Of a stretch of 64,000 nt of DNA, positions 25,723-35,126 are shown one piece after another. The notes beneath the pieces were generated by a model. It was not told the origin of the DNA, searched no databases, and worked only from the letters and a program-made list of their open reading frames with translations. How positions within the stretch are numbered: position 1 is the first letter of the stretch; each line of letters starts with the position of its first letter. Where the stretch lies: NCBI GenBank assembly GCA_050294475.1, contig JBNKOE010000010.1, forward strand, positions 1-64,000. The letters are read 5' to 3'. Position numbers and translations under genes: made by a program. This stretch comes from Thalassobellus sp050294475 (GTDB lineage Bacteria > Bacteroidota > Bacteroidia > Flavobacteriales > Flavobacteriaceae).

Positions 25723-27000
25723 TTAACTAATTCTTGAAATTATGGTATTACCAATAGCACACTTTAAACATTTATTTTTATTACAGTATTCTGTTTTAAG
25801 CTGTATAAGCGCTTGCGATTCTAAAGATGATTTTGACACTTTTTTTAAAGTATTAAAAGCATCGATAATACTATTCTTTTCTGAATTTATAGCCATTGCT
25901 ATTTTTAAAATATCAACATCAATTTCTTCTCCTTTGTGTTTAGAATAACAAAACTTTAAAGGAATTATAGTGTTTATTAACAACAAATCTATAAAAGACT
26001 TTGAAAGTGTTTTTTTTGATACTTTTGATTCCTTTTGAAAAGTGTAATGTGTTTCCCAAAACTTGGAAGTTGCTACTTTAAACAAATTATAAAAATCATC
26101 TAAATTATTTGTTTCAATAATTTTTGAGAACAAATTTTGATGCTTATTATATAAACTTGCTAATTGAGATAACCTGATGGTTGGAAAATTAAGTGGTCGT
26201 AATCTAAAAAAGTGCAAAGGTAAAACCTGAGTATTTTCTAGCGAGAATTTCTGTTTTAAAAACTTATATTCATTTAGCAAACTTGAATAATAACTATTTT
26301 GAACATCTTGTTCTAGCAAACCTGCTTGCCCAAATAACAAAGCCTCCAAAGTTTCTTGGTTAGATTGTGTTTTTCTAATTACAGAAAAATCTATAGACTG
26401 TGATAAACTAAGAAACGATTCGCCGTTTACTTTAAGTCCAAAATTTTTAGTAAGCATTTTAAATAACACTGCTTCCCAATCGTTTTTAGAATTTTTTAAA
26501 AGTTTTTCAATTGTTTCTGATTTTCGCTCTAAACGCTCAAAGTACAAACGCTCCATCCAATTATATAAAACAAAATCATCTACAGATGCAAAATCATTTT
26601 CACAGTTAATCCATTTATTCTGTTTACCGAATAATGCATTGTAATTATTGAAAACAGATGGTTCTAAAATATTTTTTAAAACAAGAGTTGGAATTGCCGT
26701 ATTGTTTTTTCTAAAAACCTCTGTGTCATGATCCCAAACTACATGTAAAATAACATTGTCATAAGCTTCATCTTGCTCGTGATTATGCAAAAACCAATCG
26801 GATGATTTAACATGTATTTCTACATTTCCTGCCCAAAGTTGATCTCCTATTTTAAGCTGAGCATTAAAAAAATCGGGACCCGAATTTAAATTATATTGTC
26901 CTACTGAATGTAACAACACAGCTTCTCCTTGTTCTGTTTTTAAATTTGTAGTTTGAAACTTTTTATGTTTCCATATATAGTGTAAGAAATCTTCTTGCAT
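25723..27000 (-). CDS. DUF2851 family protein
   Basis: A 425-residue soluble protein typical of Bacteroidetes. Conserved segments include the N-terminal MQEDFLHYIWKHKKFQ, SGPDFFNAQLKIGDQLWAGN, EIHVKSSDW, DNVILHVVWDHD and the C-terminal cysteine cluster CNKNKCLKCAIG. The acidic and His residues in NVEIHVKSSDW and LHVVWDHD resemble a nuclease-like core, but no activity is established in my knowledge. It stands alone between the PspC gene and the divergent DUF2721 gene. Confidence 0.85.
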   Translation of the reverse strand: MQEDFLHYIWKHKKFQTTNLKTEQGEAVLLHSVGQYNLNSGPDFFNAQLKIGDQLWAGNVEIHVKSSDWFLHNHEQDEAYDNVILHVVWDHDTEVFRKNNTAIPTLVLKNILEPSVFNNYNALFGKQNKWINCENDFASVDDFVLYNWMERLYFERLERKSETIEKLLKNSKNDWEAVLFKMLTKNFGLKVNGESFLSLSQSIDFSVIRKTQSNQETLEALLFGQAGLLEQDVQNSYYSSLLNEYKFLKQKFSLENTQVLPLHFFRLRPLNFPTIRLSQLASLYNKHQNLFSKIIETNNLDDFYNLFKVATSKFWETHYTFQKESKVSKKTLSKSFIDLLLINTIIPLKFCYSKHKGEEIDVDILKIAMAINSEKNSIIDAFNTLKKVSKSSLESQALIQLKTEYCNKNKCLKCAIGNTIISRIS

Positions 27001-27092
27001 GATCTAAATATAAGATATAAAAGCATGAAATTCCAAATTGTTATTCTTTAATAATTATCTAACTTAGTGGTTTTATGTAAAACATAAATTTC

Positions 27093-27488
27093 ATGGAACA
27101 ACTTACCCTTACTACACCAGCTCTTTTATTCTCAGCAATCTCATTAATTATGCTAGCCTACACTAATAGGTTTTTAGCTTATGCATCTGTAATTAGAGAT
27201 TTACATAGTAAATACAAAAAAAATAAAGAGAAAATACTAATAGCTCAAATTGAAAATATTAAACAAAGACTTTACCTAACACGTTCTATGCAAATTTTTG
27301 GAATTTCTAGTTTATTGCTTTGCGTACTTACAATGTTTTTAATATATATTGAACAAAATACCATAGCTATTTGGGTATTTGGTTTAGCGCTTGTTTTGCT
27401 CATTATTTCATTATCGCTTTTAATTATTGAAATTCAAATTTCAGTGAAAGCTCTTGAACATCACATTAGTGATATTGAGAATAATTAA
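27093..27488 (+). CDS. DUF2721 membrane protein
   Basis: A 131-residue protein with three hydrophobic segments (about 8-26, 70-92, 95-118) and a basic cytosolic stretch between the first and second (RDLHSKYKKNKEKIL). It matches the DUF2721 family, whose function is unknown. It is divergent from DUF2851 and convergent with the response-regulator gene, with only 18 bp between stops and no clear terminator in that gap. Confidence 0.8.
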   Translation: MEQLTLTTPALLFSAISLIMLAYTNRFLAYASVIRDLHSKYKKNKEKILIAQIENIKQRLYLTRSMQIFGISSLLLCVLTMFLIYIEQNTIAIWVFGLALVLLIISLSLLIIEIQISVKALEHHISDIENN

Positions 27489-27506
27489 GCATTAAAAAAC
27501 ATGATA

Positions 27507-28262
27507 CTATTCCAACCAAGTTTTAAAATCTTTTACACGCTCACGAGCTACAATAACATCTTGATCGTTATAAGTTTTTAATTTTATTTGTAAACGCGAA
27601 TTAGTATAACTAACCATATCTTTTATAGCATTTATATTTACGAAAAATTTTCGGTTGATGCGGAAAAAGGTTTGTGGTTCTAATTCATTTTCTAACAACT
27701 CTAGTGTAGTGTCTAATAAATAGTTTCTACCTTCTGAGGTATATAAATATGTACCTTTGTTTTCGCTATAAAAACACTCAATATCATCTATACTAATGAG
27801 TTTTAGGTGCTGCCCTACTTTTACAGAAAAACGTTTTTTATAAATACGATCTATTGGGTTTACTAATAGCTTTTTTATGTCGTTAAAATCTAAAGTAACG
27901 GCTTGGTTTTGTGGTGTGCGTTCTTTGTATTTATTTACTGCTGTTGCCAAATCGTCTTCATCAATAGGTTTTAACAAATAATCGATACTGTTTAATTTAA
28001 AGGCCTGAAGTGCATATTCATCGTAAGCAGTAGTAAAAATGATAGCAGATTTAATATCTATAGTTTCGAATATTTCGAAAGACAAGCCATCACTTAATTG
28101 AATGTCTAAAAATATTAAATCTGGATGTTCGTTGTTTTGAAACCAATTAATAGATTCTTCAACCGAATGTAGCATAACCTCTGTTTTTAAATCTATACTT
28201 TGAAGCATGCGCTGTAAACGGCGTGCCGATGGTTTTTCGTCTTCTACAATTATGACCTTCAT
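27507..28262 (-). CDS. LytTR-family response regulator
   Basis: A 251-residue regulator. Its receiver domain (about 1-120) shows VIIVEDEKPS, the phospho-accepting Asp in LIFLDIQLSDG and the Lys in YLLKPID. A LytTR DNA-binding domain (about 145-250) contains KLISIDDIECFYSENKGTY and FFRINRKFFVN. I start at ATG 28262; an upstream in-frame extension lacks family similarity. It lies downstream of the cognate LytS-type kinase and three 2TM genes on the same strand, forming one likely operon. Targets are unknown. Confidence 0.92.
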   Translation of the reverse strand: MKVIIVEDEKPSARRLQRMLQSIDLKTEVMLHSVEESINWFQNNEHPDLIFLDIQLSDGLSFEIFETIDIKSAIIFTTAYDEYALQAFKLNSIDYLLKPIDEDDLATAVNKYKERTPQNQAVTLDFNDIKKLLVNPIDRIYKKRFSVKVGQHLKLISIDDIECFYSENKGTYLYTSEGRNYLLDTTLELLENELEPQTFFRINRKFFVNINAIKDMVSYTNSRLQIKLKTYNDQDVIVARERVKDFKTWLE

Positions 28263-28364
28263 TGATATGTATTTTTTTAATGGTTTTCTTTTACTTGGCT
28301 GATAATGCGTTAGGGATTGATGCGGCATCCTTTTGTTTTCTTTTAAAATAAAACGAACTTTAAA

Positions 28365-28412
28365 AACAAGTTTCTAACTTTATTATAGATTCCTGCATTC
28401 GAAGGAATGACA
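28365..28412. repeat. Dispersed intergenic repeat (copy 2)
   Basis: aacaagtttctaactttatta at 28365-28385 recurs with one change at 35984-36004. The adjoining gattcctgc...gaaggaatgac (28387-28412) resembles the hairpins at 5741 and 44510. It lies in the 202-bp spacer between the last 2TM gene and the response regulator. Confidence 0.45.
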
Positions 28413-28464
28413 AAACAAAAGATATGGCGGAAAGCCCGACCTGAAAGGTAACGCCCAAATTAAA

Positions 28465-28776
28465 TTATTGTTTTTTTCGTTCTTCCTTTTCTAAATATTC
28501 TTTAATTTTTCGCTCTTCCCAATTTTTATTAAAAATTCGTTTCCCCTTAAAAACTGTCCAACCATGAATTATTATAAAAATAGTCCACGCTATCATAACT
28601 GAGATATCGAACCAAACAAAAAAGGTTCTGTACGCGCCTACTGCAATATAAATATTATACGAAAGTAGCATGATTACTATAATATATCCTACCAAGTGAA
28701 TATAAAAAATTTGAATACTTTTTACTTTTTCTTTAGCCTTTATATAGCTTTCGTTTTTTTCGTTTGAAGCTTCCAT
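28465..28776 (-). CDS. 2TM-domain membrane protein (third of cluster)
   Basis: A 103-residue protein of the 2TM family: a short cytosolic start (IKAKEKVKSIQIFYIHLVGY), two membrane helices (about 25-48 and 52-72), then the conserved tail GKRIFNKNWEERKIKEYLEKEE. Function is unknown. The family occurs beside LytS/LytR-like systems in flavobacteria. It is 2 bp downstream of another 2TM gene and precedes the response regulator by about 200 bp. Confidence 0.8.
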   Translation of the reverse strand: MEASNEKNESYIKAKEKVKSIQIFYIHLVGYIIVIMLLSYNIYIAVGAYRTFFVWFDISVMIAWTIFIIIHGWTVFKGKRIFNKNWEERKIKEYLEKEERKKQ

Positions 28777-28778
28777 AA

Positions 28779-29111
28779 TTATTCAAATCTATTTTTATTA
28801 TTTTCCTTTTCCATAAACTCCTTAATTTTTCTGTTTTCCCAAGATTTACTAAAAAACAAGTTTTTACCAAATACCATAATAGCATGAAAAAGTAAACCTA
28901 TTCCCCAAAAAATAGCTGTTGAAAACACCCCGAAATTCCAGATATTGCCTCCTGTGTTTACTCCAATCATTACAATAATGAAAATATTTATAATAACATA
29001 CCATAAGGCATGCATATAAAAACCTTTAACTTCTTTAAGTCTTTTTTGTGCTCTTATATAAGCACTTTCTTTTTTATAATTTGATTCATTTTTAAAATCT
29101 AACTGTTTCAT
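28779..29111 (-). CDS. 2TM-domain membrane protein (second of cluster)
   Basis: A 110-residue 2TM protein with the family pattern: AYIRAQKRLKEVKGFYMHAL, two membrane helices (about 32-52 and 62-82), and a tail SKSWENRKIKEFMEKE. It is more divergent from the kinase-fused copy than the preceding gene. It is separated from its neighbours by 11 and 2 bp, so the genes are probably translated from one mRNA. Confidence 0.8.
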   Translation of the reverse strand: MKQLDFKNESNYKKESAYIRAQKRLKEVKGFYMHALWYVIINIFIIVMIGVNTGGNIWNFGVFSTAIFWGIGLLFHAIMVFGKNLFFSKSWENRKIKEFMEKENNKNRFE

Positions 29112-29122
29112 GGTTTCTTAAT

Positions 29123-29428
29123 TTAGTTCCAACGCTCTTTTTCTTCTTGTTCTATAAACTCTTGTAGTTTACGTTCTTCCCATTTGCGTCCAAAAATACC
29201 ATTGTTTACAAATACATGATATGCATGAATACATAAACCAAGTCCCCAACCTGCCAATGGAAACCAAAACCACTGAAAGCCCCATGAGGTTTTATAATTT
29301 ATAAATATTAAAAAAGGAATAACCAAGCAATAAGATGCTAGATTAGAATAAAATCCTTTTAATTCGTCTACTCTTTTACGAGCTCTTATATATTTAGCGT
29401 CTTTTTCTGAATTTGATAATCTTTCCAT
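29123..29428 (-). CDS. 2TM-domain membrane protein (first of cluster, near-duplicate of the kinase tail)
   Basis: A 101-residue 2TM protein starting MERLSNSEKDAKYIRARKRV. The stretch VDELKGFY, then CLVIPFLIFINYKTSWGFQW and FPLAGWGLGL, matches the C-terminal domain of the upstream kinase almost residue for residue, so it is a recent duplicate. I chose ATG 29428 over an in-frame upstream start at 29512 that would overlap the kinase gene. The kinase stop lies 13 bp before this start. Confidence 0.85.
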   Translation of the reverse strand: MERLSNSEKDAKYIRARKRVDELKGFYSNLASYCLVIPFLIFINYKTSWGFQWFWFPLAGWGLGLCIHAYHVFVNNGIFGRKWEERKLQEFIEQEEKERWN

Positions 29429-29441
29429 AATTCTTGATTTT

Positions 29442-30782
29442 TTAATTCCAAAGATTATCTTCTTCTTCCTGCATAAACTGCTGTATCTTTTTTTCTTCCC
29501 AGCGTCTTCCAAAAGCTTTATCGTTTACAAATACTCTAAAAGCTTGAATGGTTAATCCTAATCCCCAGCCTGCCATAGGAAACCAAAACCATTGAAAATC
29601 CCATGAGGTTTTATAATTTATAAATATTAAGAAAGGAATGACTAAACAATAAGATATTAGGCTATAATAAAAACCTTTAAGTTCGTCTACATGGTTACGT
29701 GCACGCACATAACTATCGTCTATAATTGATTGAGATTGTGTTCTCATAACTGATATTTGTTTTGTAAGCATTGGTATGGCTACTGCAAAACTGTTAGCAT
29801 CTTTATTTATGTTTACTTTTTTATTTGTTAACAAATCGTAGCGCTGCATAATATTACTTAAACCTACACCGCTACTCTTTTTTACTATTTGTTTGGCTTG
29901 CAAATTGTTTTCTACAACTAAATTACCATCGGCTTCATAAATTTTAATATACAGGGGACTACTTGCTGTTACTATATTATGTTTTACAGCGTTTTCTAAA
30001 AGTAACTGTAATGATAATGGCACCACCTTACTCTCGGGATTCGAGGCTTTTTCTGGCATTGTAAAAACAATACTATCTTCAAACCGCATTTTAAGTAAAG
30101 ACATATACGTTTTAGCAAATTGCAACTCTTCGTCTACCGTAACTAGTTCCTTATTTTTTTGTTCTAAAACATAACGATATACTTTTGACAAAGATGTTGT
30201 AAACTGCTGTGCATTATCTGGATTCTCTTCTATTAAACTCGTTAATACATTTAGGCTATTGAACAAAAAATGAGGATCTAACTGATTTTTTAAAGCATCA
30301 AACTTGGCACTTGCTGTACCTGCAATTACTTTCTGTTCTTTAATTTTATTTTGCTGATACTTATTATAAAAATAAATAACATGAAAAATAATAACGATTG
30401 TTAAGGTTATCCATAACCCGAATTGATAATACTGGATTTTCTCATTTTCTATAAAACTTGAAAATGTTTTTCCATTTAACGCAATTGCGGTTAAAGCCCT
30501 AAGCACAAACAAATCTATTAGTGTAATTATAGTAGAACCAAGAATACCAAAAACAATCCGTTTAATAGTTTCTGTTTTCATCCATTGGCGACGTTCTAAA
30601 AAATTGAAAAAAAACATATTAGAATAGCCAATTACAAATGAATACAACTGATTAAACATAAAATCGATTAAAAACTCATTACTATTTTTATAATCAAATC
30701 CTTGATATATCAAATTGCTAATTACAAAAATGACACATCCAATAATAAAAGTAAGAATGATATTTTTAGTCGATTTTGCCAT
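29442..30782 (-). CDS. LytS-type sensor histidine kinase with C-terminal 2TM domain
   Basis: A 446-residue membrane kinase. Four hydrophobic segments fill residues about 8-145. The phospho-acceptor region of the His_kinase (LytS/YehU) family follows with LKNQLDPHFLFNSLNVLTSL (about 185-210), then an ATPase domain with LLLENAVKHN and GVGLSNIMQR. After that, unusually, comes a complete 2TM domain (about 355-446) with SYVRARNHVDELKGFYYSL and the tail GRRWEEKKIQQFMQ. The fusion looks real because the same domain follows as separate genes. It probably signals to the LytTR regulator encoded at 27507-28262. The stimulus is unknown. Confidence 0.92.
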   Translation of the reverse strand: MAKSTKNIILTFIIGCVIFVISNLIYQGFDYKNSNEFLIDFMFNQLYSFVIGYSNMFFFNFLERRQWMKTETIKRIVFGILGSTIITLIDLFVLRALTAIALNGKTFSSFIENEKIQYYQFGLWITLTIVIIFHVIYFYNKYQQNKIKEQKVIAGTASAKFDALKNQLDPHFLFNSLNVLTSLIEENPDNAQQFTTSLSKVYRYVLEQKNKELVTVDEELQFAKTYMSLLKMRFEDSIVFTMPEKASNPESKVVPLSLQLLLENAVKHNIVTASSPLYIKIYEADGNLVVENNLQAKQIVKKSSGVGLSNIMQRYDLLTNKKVNINKDANSFAVAIPMLTKQISVMRTQSQSIIDDSYVRARNHVDELKGFYYSLISYCLVIPFLIFINYKTSWDFQWFWFPMAGWGLGLTIQAFRVFVNDKAFGRRWEEKKIQQFMQEEEDNLWN

Positions 30783-30805
30783 AATGTATTTATTATACTT
30801 TTAGT

Positions 30806-31426
30806 TTATTTTCCGCAAGATTGCAATAGCATTTCAACACGTTCTTTACCCCAGTTTGGATGAAATGGTGTTTCTGGTTTAAAGTTAGCAAAAAGTTCTA
30901 AAGAACGTTCTAAATCTTTACAAAACGGTGTTGTATCTTGTCCAAAATACTTTGCGCCTCCCATATCCCATTCTGCTTTACAGTAAACCACTCTTGGATT
31001 TTCTGGTGCAATTTGTGCTGCTTTAGTATATAGTTCAATTACTTTAGAAGAAAGTGTCATGCCGTAAGTAGCACCATCATAAGCTACCCAAGCTGTATAT
31101 AACAAAGCTTGAAGCACCATAATCTCCGGATTATCTTTTGAAATAGCTGTCGCATCATTAATTAAATCTTGTGCTTTTTTTAATTGCTGAGAAAGTTTTT
31201 TTTCATCCTTTTCGCCAAAACTACTAAGAATATTAACTTGAGCAGCATAATAAGCTGGCAACCAATTATCTGGTTCTGCACTTGCTATACGCTCAAATAA
31301 ATTAGATGCTTCATTAGGATTACTTCCCCAAAGCTCAAAGGCTTTTTGCATGCCTTTTTCATAATTAGTTTGAGCATTAATTAATACTGAAACTAATAGT
31401 GTTGTGATAATAATTACATGTTTCAT
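30806..31426 (-). CDS. Exported TPR-like protein upstream of the kinase
   Basis: A 206-residue secreted protein. From ATG 31426 it has a clean signal peptide (MKHVIIITTLLVSVLINAQ). The mature part is helical with TPR-like units (about 25-110 and 120-180), including DNWLPAYYAAQVNILSSFG and NPRVVYCKAEWDMGGAKYFG. It ends before the kinase start by 23 bp, so it may belong to the same operon. Its role, possibly periplasmic partner of the sensor, is inferred only from position. Confidence 0.75.
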   Translation of the reverse strand: MKHVIIITTLLVSVLINAQTNYEKGMQKAFELWGSNPNEASNLFERIASAEPDNWLPAYYAAQVNILSSFGEKDEKKLSQQLKKAQDLINDATAISKDNPEIMVLQALLYTAWVAYDGATYGMTLSSKVIELYTKAAQIAPENPRVVYCKAEWDMGGAKYFGQDTTPFCKDLERSLELFANFKPETPFHPNWGKERVEMLLQSCGK

Positions 31427-31560
31427 TTTATATTCTATTTTTAAATTATAGAACAAATATCTACCACAACTACAGGTTAAAAAAAAGTGAATGACTCAAT
31501 TGTTATTTTTATATGATGAACTGTAATATTAAATATCTAACCAAATTATAAATCATAAAA

Positions 31561-31591
31561 AAATCAAGAAGCAGTGGAGACTTCTTGATTT
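31561..31591 (-). terminator. Terminator downstream of the tonB-like gene
   Basis: Arms aaatcaagaag (31561-31571) and cttcttgattt (31581-31591) enclose a 9-nt loop. T runs flank both sides, so it may work in both directions. Confidence 0.75.
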
Positions 31592-31626
31592 TTTCGATTT
31601 AAAAACTAATTACTAATTACAAAATA

Positions 31627-32364
31627 TTAACCTTCTTGAAATTTAAAAAATATAGGTACTGCGTAAGATACTTTTACGGGTCTACCACGTTGTTTCCCTG
31701 GTTTCATTTTTGGTAGTAAATTTATAATACGCTCTGCTTCTTCTTCTAAAATTCTATCTGGACCTCTAGAACGCACATTGGTAGTTACACCATCTGAATC
31801 TATTACAAAAACAACGGAAACTCTACCTTGTATACCTAAATCTAAAGCCGATTGTGGGTAACGAAAATTCTTAACAACATGTTCTTGTATCTTTTTTTGA
31901 AAACATTCTTTTGCTGCCTCTCTAGACATGCCTTCGCATCCAGGATATACAGGGACACTTTCAATAACAGCAAACGCTACTTCTACATCTTCATATACTT
32001 CTTCTACATTAACATCGCTAACTTCAACAACAACATCTGCTATGGCATCTTCTTGGCTTGTTTCAGTACTTTCAATAACAGTTTCAATAATCTCTTCTTC
32101 ATCATCAACAATTTGTATAGATTCTTGAATAACCGCTGGTAGTGACGGAGGCGGAGGCGGTGGTGGTGTATTTATATTAACTATTGGTATTTCCTCTTCT
32201 ACCTCTGCCTCTATATTTAAAACATCTATGGCAATATCGTCCTTCTCATAGGTTTTATATTCTAAAGATCTCCATGACAAAAACAGCATTAAATTGAGAC
32301 CAATAGCAAAATACAAACCACTATTACGACCAATTTCTAATTGTGGGTTCTTTTTAGCTTTCAT
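31627..32364 (-). CDS. tonB: TonB-like energy transducer
   Basis: A 245-residue protein with an N-terminal membrane anchor (GLYFAIGLNLMLFLSW, about 18-34), a periplasmic acidic linker after a proline run (PPPPPPPSLP, about 66-75), and a TonB C-terminal domain (about 165-245: FRYPQSALDLGIQGRVSVVF). It transmits the proton-motive force to outer-membrane receptors. The VYPGCEGM segment before the domain is typical of the Bacteroidetes form. ATG 32364 is preferred over a TTG 9 bp upstream. It lies downstream of a TonB-dependent receptor gene on the same strand. Confidence 0.92.
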   Translation of the reverse strand: MKAKKNPQLEIGRNSGLYFAIGLNLMLFLSWRSLEYKTYEKDDIAIDVLNIEAEVEEEIPIVNINTPPPPPPPSLPAVIQESIQIVDDEEEIIETVIESTETSQEDAIADVVVEVSDVNVEEVYEDVEVAFAVIESVPVYPGCEGMSREAAKECFQKKIQEHVVKNFRYPQSALDLGIQGRVSVVFVIDSDGVTTNVRSRGPDRILEEEAERIINLLPKMKPGKQRGRPVKVSYAVPIFFKFQEG

Positions 32365-32605
32365 GATAATCAAAATTTAATAATATAAAAATATTTGAAT
32401 TATCAGAAAATAAGTATGACAATTATCATATTCCTAAAAATATTTGATTATTTTATATATGTCATAAAATAGATATAAAAACAATGCATAAGTTCATTCC
32501 TTAATCAAGAGTTTGTGAGCTTTTACTAGCTTCTAATTTTCCTTAGAAAAACTCTCACTTACAAACGCTCTACTTTCCAGATACATAACATTAAATGAAC
32601 CTTCC

Positions 32606-34759
32606 TTATAAATTATCCAACTGGTTACTTTTTTTATCGTCACTAATAGTCCAAAAGAATCCAACAAAAAAGAACTGATCTGCTGCTGGTTTTAAAGCGC
32701 GTCTGTTAAAATTGCCATTCATATCTGGAGTATTAGCATACTGATACCCATTAATATTTTTAAAGCCTAAAACATTATTTACCGATGCATATAATATTTT
32801 TTGTGGACTAATTAAATACGCCCAGTTTAAGCTTAAATTATTGTAGGTTTTAGTTTTATCATTTAAAAATCCTGGTAAGTTAGGATTGGTATACGTTCTG
32901 CCAGAAGCTATAGCATAACTAAATCCAACTTGACTACGCCAATCGCTAATCCAATATTTTCCAACTACCGATAAATTATGTGTATTAGCAAAATTAGGTT
33001 GCGCTTTGGTTTCATAGTTTTTATAATCACGCTCGGTATCTAAAAACGAATAACTTAACCAATAATCAAAATTCTTAATACTTTTACTATCTCTCCAAAA
33101 GAAATCGATGCCCTTTGCAAACCCTGAACCATTGTTATTAAAATCACTCTCGAAAGTGGCAAACTCAGAATCATACTTTACTAAATCATCATACTTTTTA
33201 TAATACGCTTCAGCTCTAAAAATTTTTCTATCGGCATTATACTGATAGTTAAAAATATAATGTGCTGTGTTTTGCGCTTTTAAATCTTGATTAAACTTTA
33301 AAATATTACTAGATGGGTTTTGATAAAAATTACCATATGCTAATGACAACTGACTTTTAGCAGATGTTTTATACGCCAAAGATACTCTTGGTGCTACGTT
33401 AGCGTCTTTAAATAATTGGCTATACTCACCACGCACGCCTGTTTTAAACGCTACGTTTTTAGATATGAAAACATCAGCCTCGGCAAATACCGCTGCTATG
33501 TTATTATTGTAACCATACTTTGCATCAACAATAGTTTCATCATTATAACTTTCATTAAAATTAGTAGCTAGATATTCAGCTCCAAAATAAAGCTTGAAAC
33601 GATTACTAATTCGGTTTTTAAACTTCAGTTTTGTATGAATGGAATTTTCTTTATCATCAATAACACTTTGATTAATATTTAAATCGTTAATAGCATTAGT
33701 GTAACTAAATCCACCTTGCATAGTCCAAGTGTCGCTTAAAGCACTTTGATAAGAACCATTAAAATACAAGTTTTTATTATTCAGCTTAAAATATACTCCT
33801 TCAGGATTATTTATATCCTCTTGTATTAATTCAAAATTAGAAACATCAAAAGCACCATAAAGCTTAAGCAACCCAGAATTTATTTTCTTTCTGTAAACAG
33901 CTTCACCAGACACTGTTTCAAAAGGTTTTATCCAATCGTTTCTATTTGAAAAAACAGCATTATAGGGTTCTAAATTAATATACGATGCATTTACACTTAA
34001 TGAGCTTTTATTCCATTTTTGAGTATTTCCTAAACTTGCACCCACACTCATAATACCTATATCGGTTTTTTCTTGGTCGGGTTCATCAATAGTGTTTAAT
34101 AACAACACACTAGATAAAGCTTGCCCATATTCAGCAGAATATCCGCCCGTTGAAAAAGTGATACCATCAAACAAAAATGGCGAGTAACGACCGCGTGTTG
34201 GTGCATTGTTTGTAGTTGGCGTATATGGCGTAAACACCCGAATACCATCAATAAAAATTTGAGTTTCTTCGGCATCACCACCACGCACAAACAAACGTCC
34301 ATCTTCTGCAACAGTTGTTGTTCCAGGCAACGTTTGTAAAGCACCTACAAAGTCGCCTAAAGCACTCGCTGTTGTAACTACATCTAATGGTTTTAAAACA
34401 TTTACTTTACTATTATCCCCTGCCTGAAATGTTCCTGCAGAAAGCACAACAGCTTCTAAAGTATTCACATCTTCTCGAAGCTTTACCACTAAATCTTTCA
34501 TATAAGATACATCGCCGTACATTGAAAATGTTTCATAAGACACATATGAAACTATTAAATTTTGACTTCCTACTTCTGAAGTTTTAAATAAAAAAACACC
34601 ATTTTCATTAGTTGTACTTCCATCATAAGTGCCTTCTAAATAAATATTGGCTCCTATTATTGGTTCATTTTTTGAATTAAAAACGGTTCCAGAAATAGTT
34701 GTTTGAGCAGTTAATTGAATACTGATTAATGTGATAATATTGATGATTAATTTTTTCAT
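32606..34759 (-). CDS. TonB-dependent outer-membrane receptor
   Basis: A 717-residue receptor. It has a signal peptide (MKKLIINIITLISIQLTAQ), a carboxypeptidase-regulatory-like domain (TISGTVFNSKNEPIIGANIY, about 20-100), a plug domain (LQTLPGTTTVAEDGRLFVRG, DGIRVFTPY, about 110-220), and a long beta-barrel of alternating strands ending KSNQLDNL. It imports an unidentified ligand; no SusD partner is adjacent, so a glycan-SUS role is less likely. ATG 34759 starts the signal peptide; an extra 8 codons upstream are less likely. The tonB-like gene follows at about 240 bp. Confidence 0.92.
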   Translation of the reverse strand: MKKLIINIITLISIQLTAQTTISGTVFNSKNEPIIGANIYLEGTYDGSTTNENGVFLFKTSEVGSQNLIVSYVSYETFSMYGDVSYMKDLVVKLREDVNTLEAVVLSAGTFQAGDNSKVNVLKPLDVVTTASALGDFVGALQTLPGTTTVAEDGRLFVRGGDAEETQIFIDGIRVFTPYTPTTNNAPTRGRYSPFLFDGITFSTGGYSAEYGQALSSVLLLNTIDEPDQEKTDIGIMSVGASLGNTQKWNKSSLSVNASYINLEPYNAVFSNRNDWIKPFETVSGEAVYRKKINSGLLKLYGAFDVSNFELIQEDINNPEGVYFKLNNKNLYFNGSYQSALSDTWTMQGGFSYTNAINDLNINQSVIDDKENSIHTKLKFKNRISNRFKLYFGAEYLATNFNESYNDETIVDAKYGYNNNIAAVFAEADVFISKNVAFKTGVRGEYSQLFKDANVAPRVSLAYKTSAKSQLSLAYGNFYQNPSSNILKFNQDLKAQNTAHYIFNYQYNADRKIFRAEAYYKKYDDLVKYDSEFATFESDFNNNGSGFAKGIDFFWRDSKSIKNFDYWLSYSFLDTERDYKNYETKAQPNFANTHNLSVVGKYWISDWRSQVGFSYAIASGRTYTNPNLPGFLNDKTKTYNNLSLNWAYLISPQKILYASVNNVLGFKNINGYQYANTPDMNGNFNRRALKPAADQFFFVGFFWTISDDKKSNQLDNL

Positions 34760-35126
34760 GATTTGAAGTTTTTTAATTAACAAATCAAATTTGCAACAGA
34801 AGATTTATATCAAAAATTCTAAATAACCGAACTGTAAAATATCGATGATGAATTGAAAAAAATAATTCACTTGAATGCTATCAAATAGTTTATTAGCAAA
34901 AGTGATAGATTATAATTAAACAAACCATCGTAATCCCCTATAGAAAAGTTAATCTAAATTGTCTAGTATATCGTTTTTTTTTATCAAAAAAACTACCCTC
35001 GATGCAGAACACCGAGGAATTCTCCATATTAAATTTTATATTAACAGATTTTCTTATCATTATATAAAATCAACTTGTTTTAGAGCTTTATTATTATTAT
35101 TCTTGCCGAAAATTATTTATAAAATT
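34760..35126. other. Divergent intergenic region with no gene seen
   Basis: The 367 bp between the receptor and the lipoprotein gene are AT-rich. A short hairpin (cctcg near 34996 with cgagg near 35011) is present. I see no convincing TAnnTTTG promoter on either strand and no open frame of note; an in-frame extension of the lipoprotein back to 34959 has no signal-like or conserved content. Confidence 0.5.
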
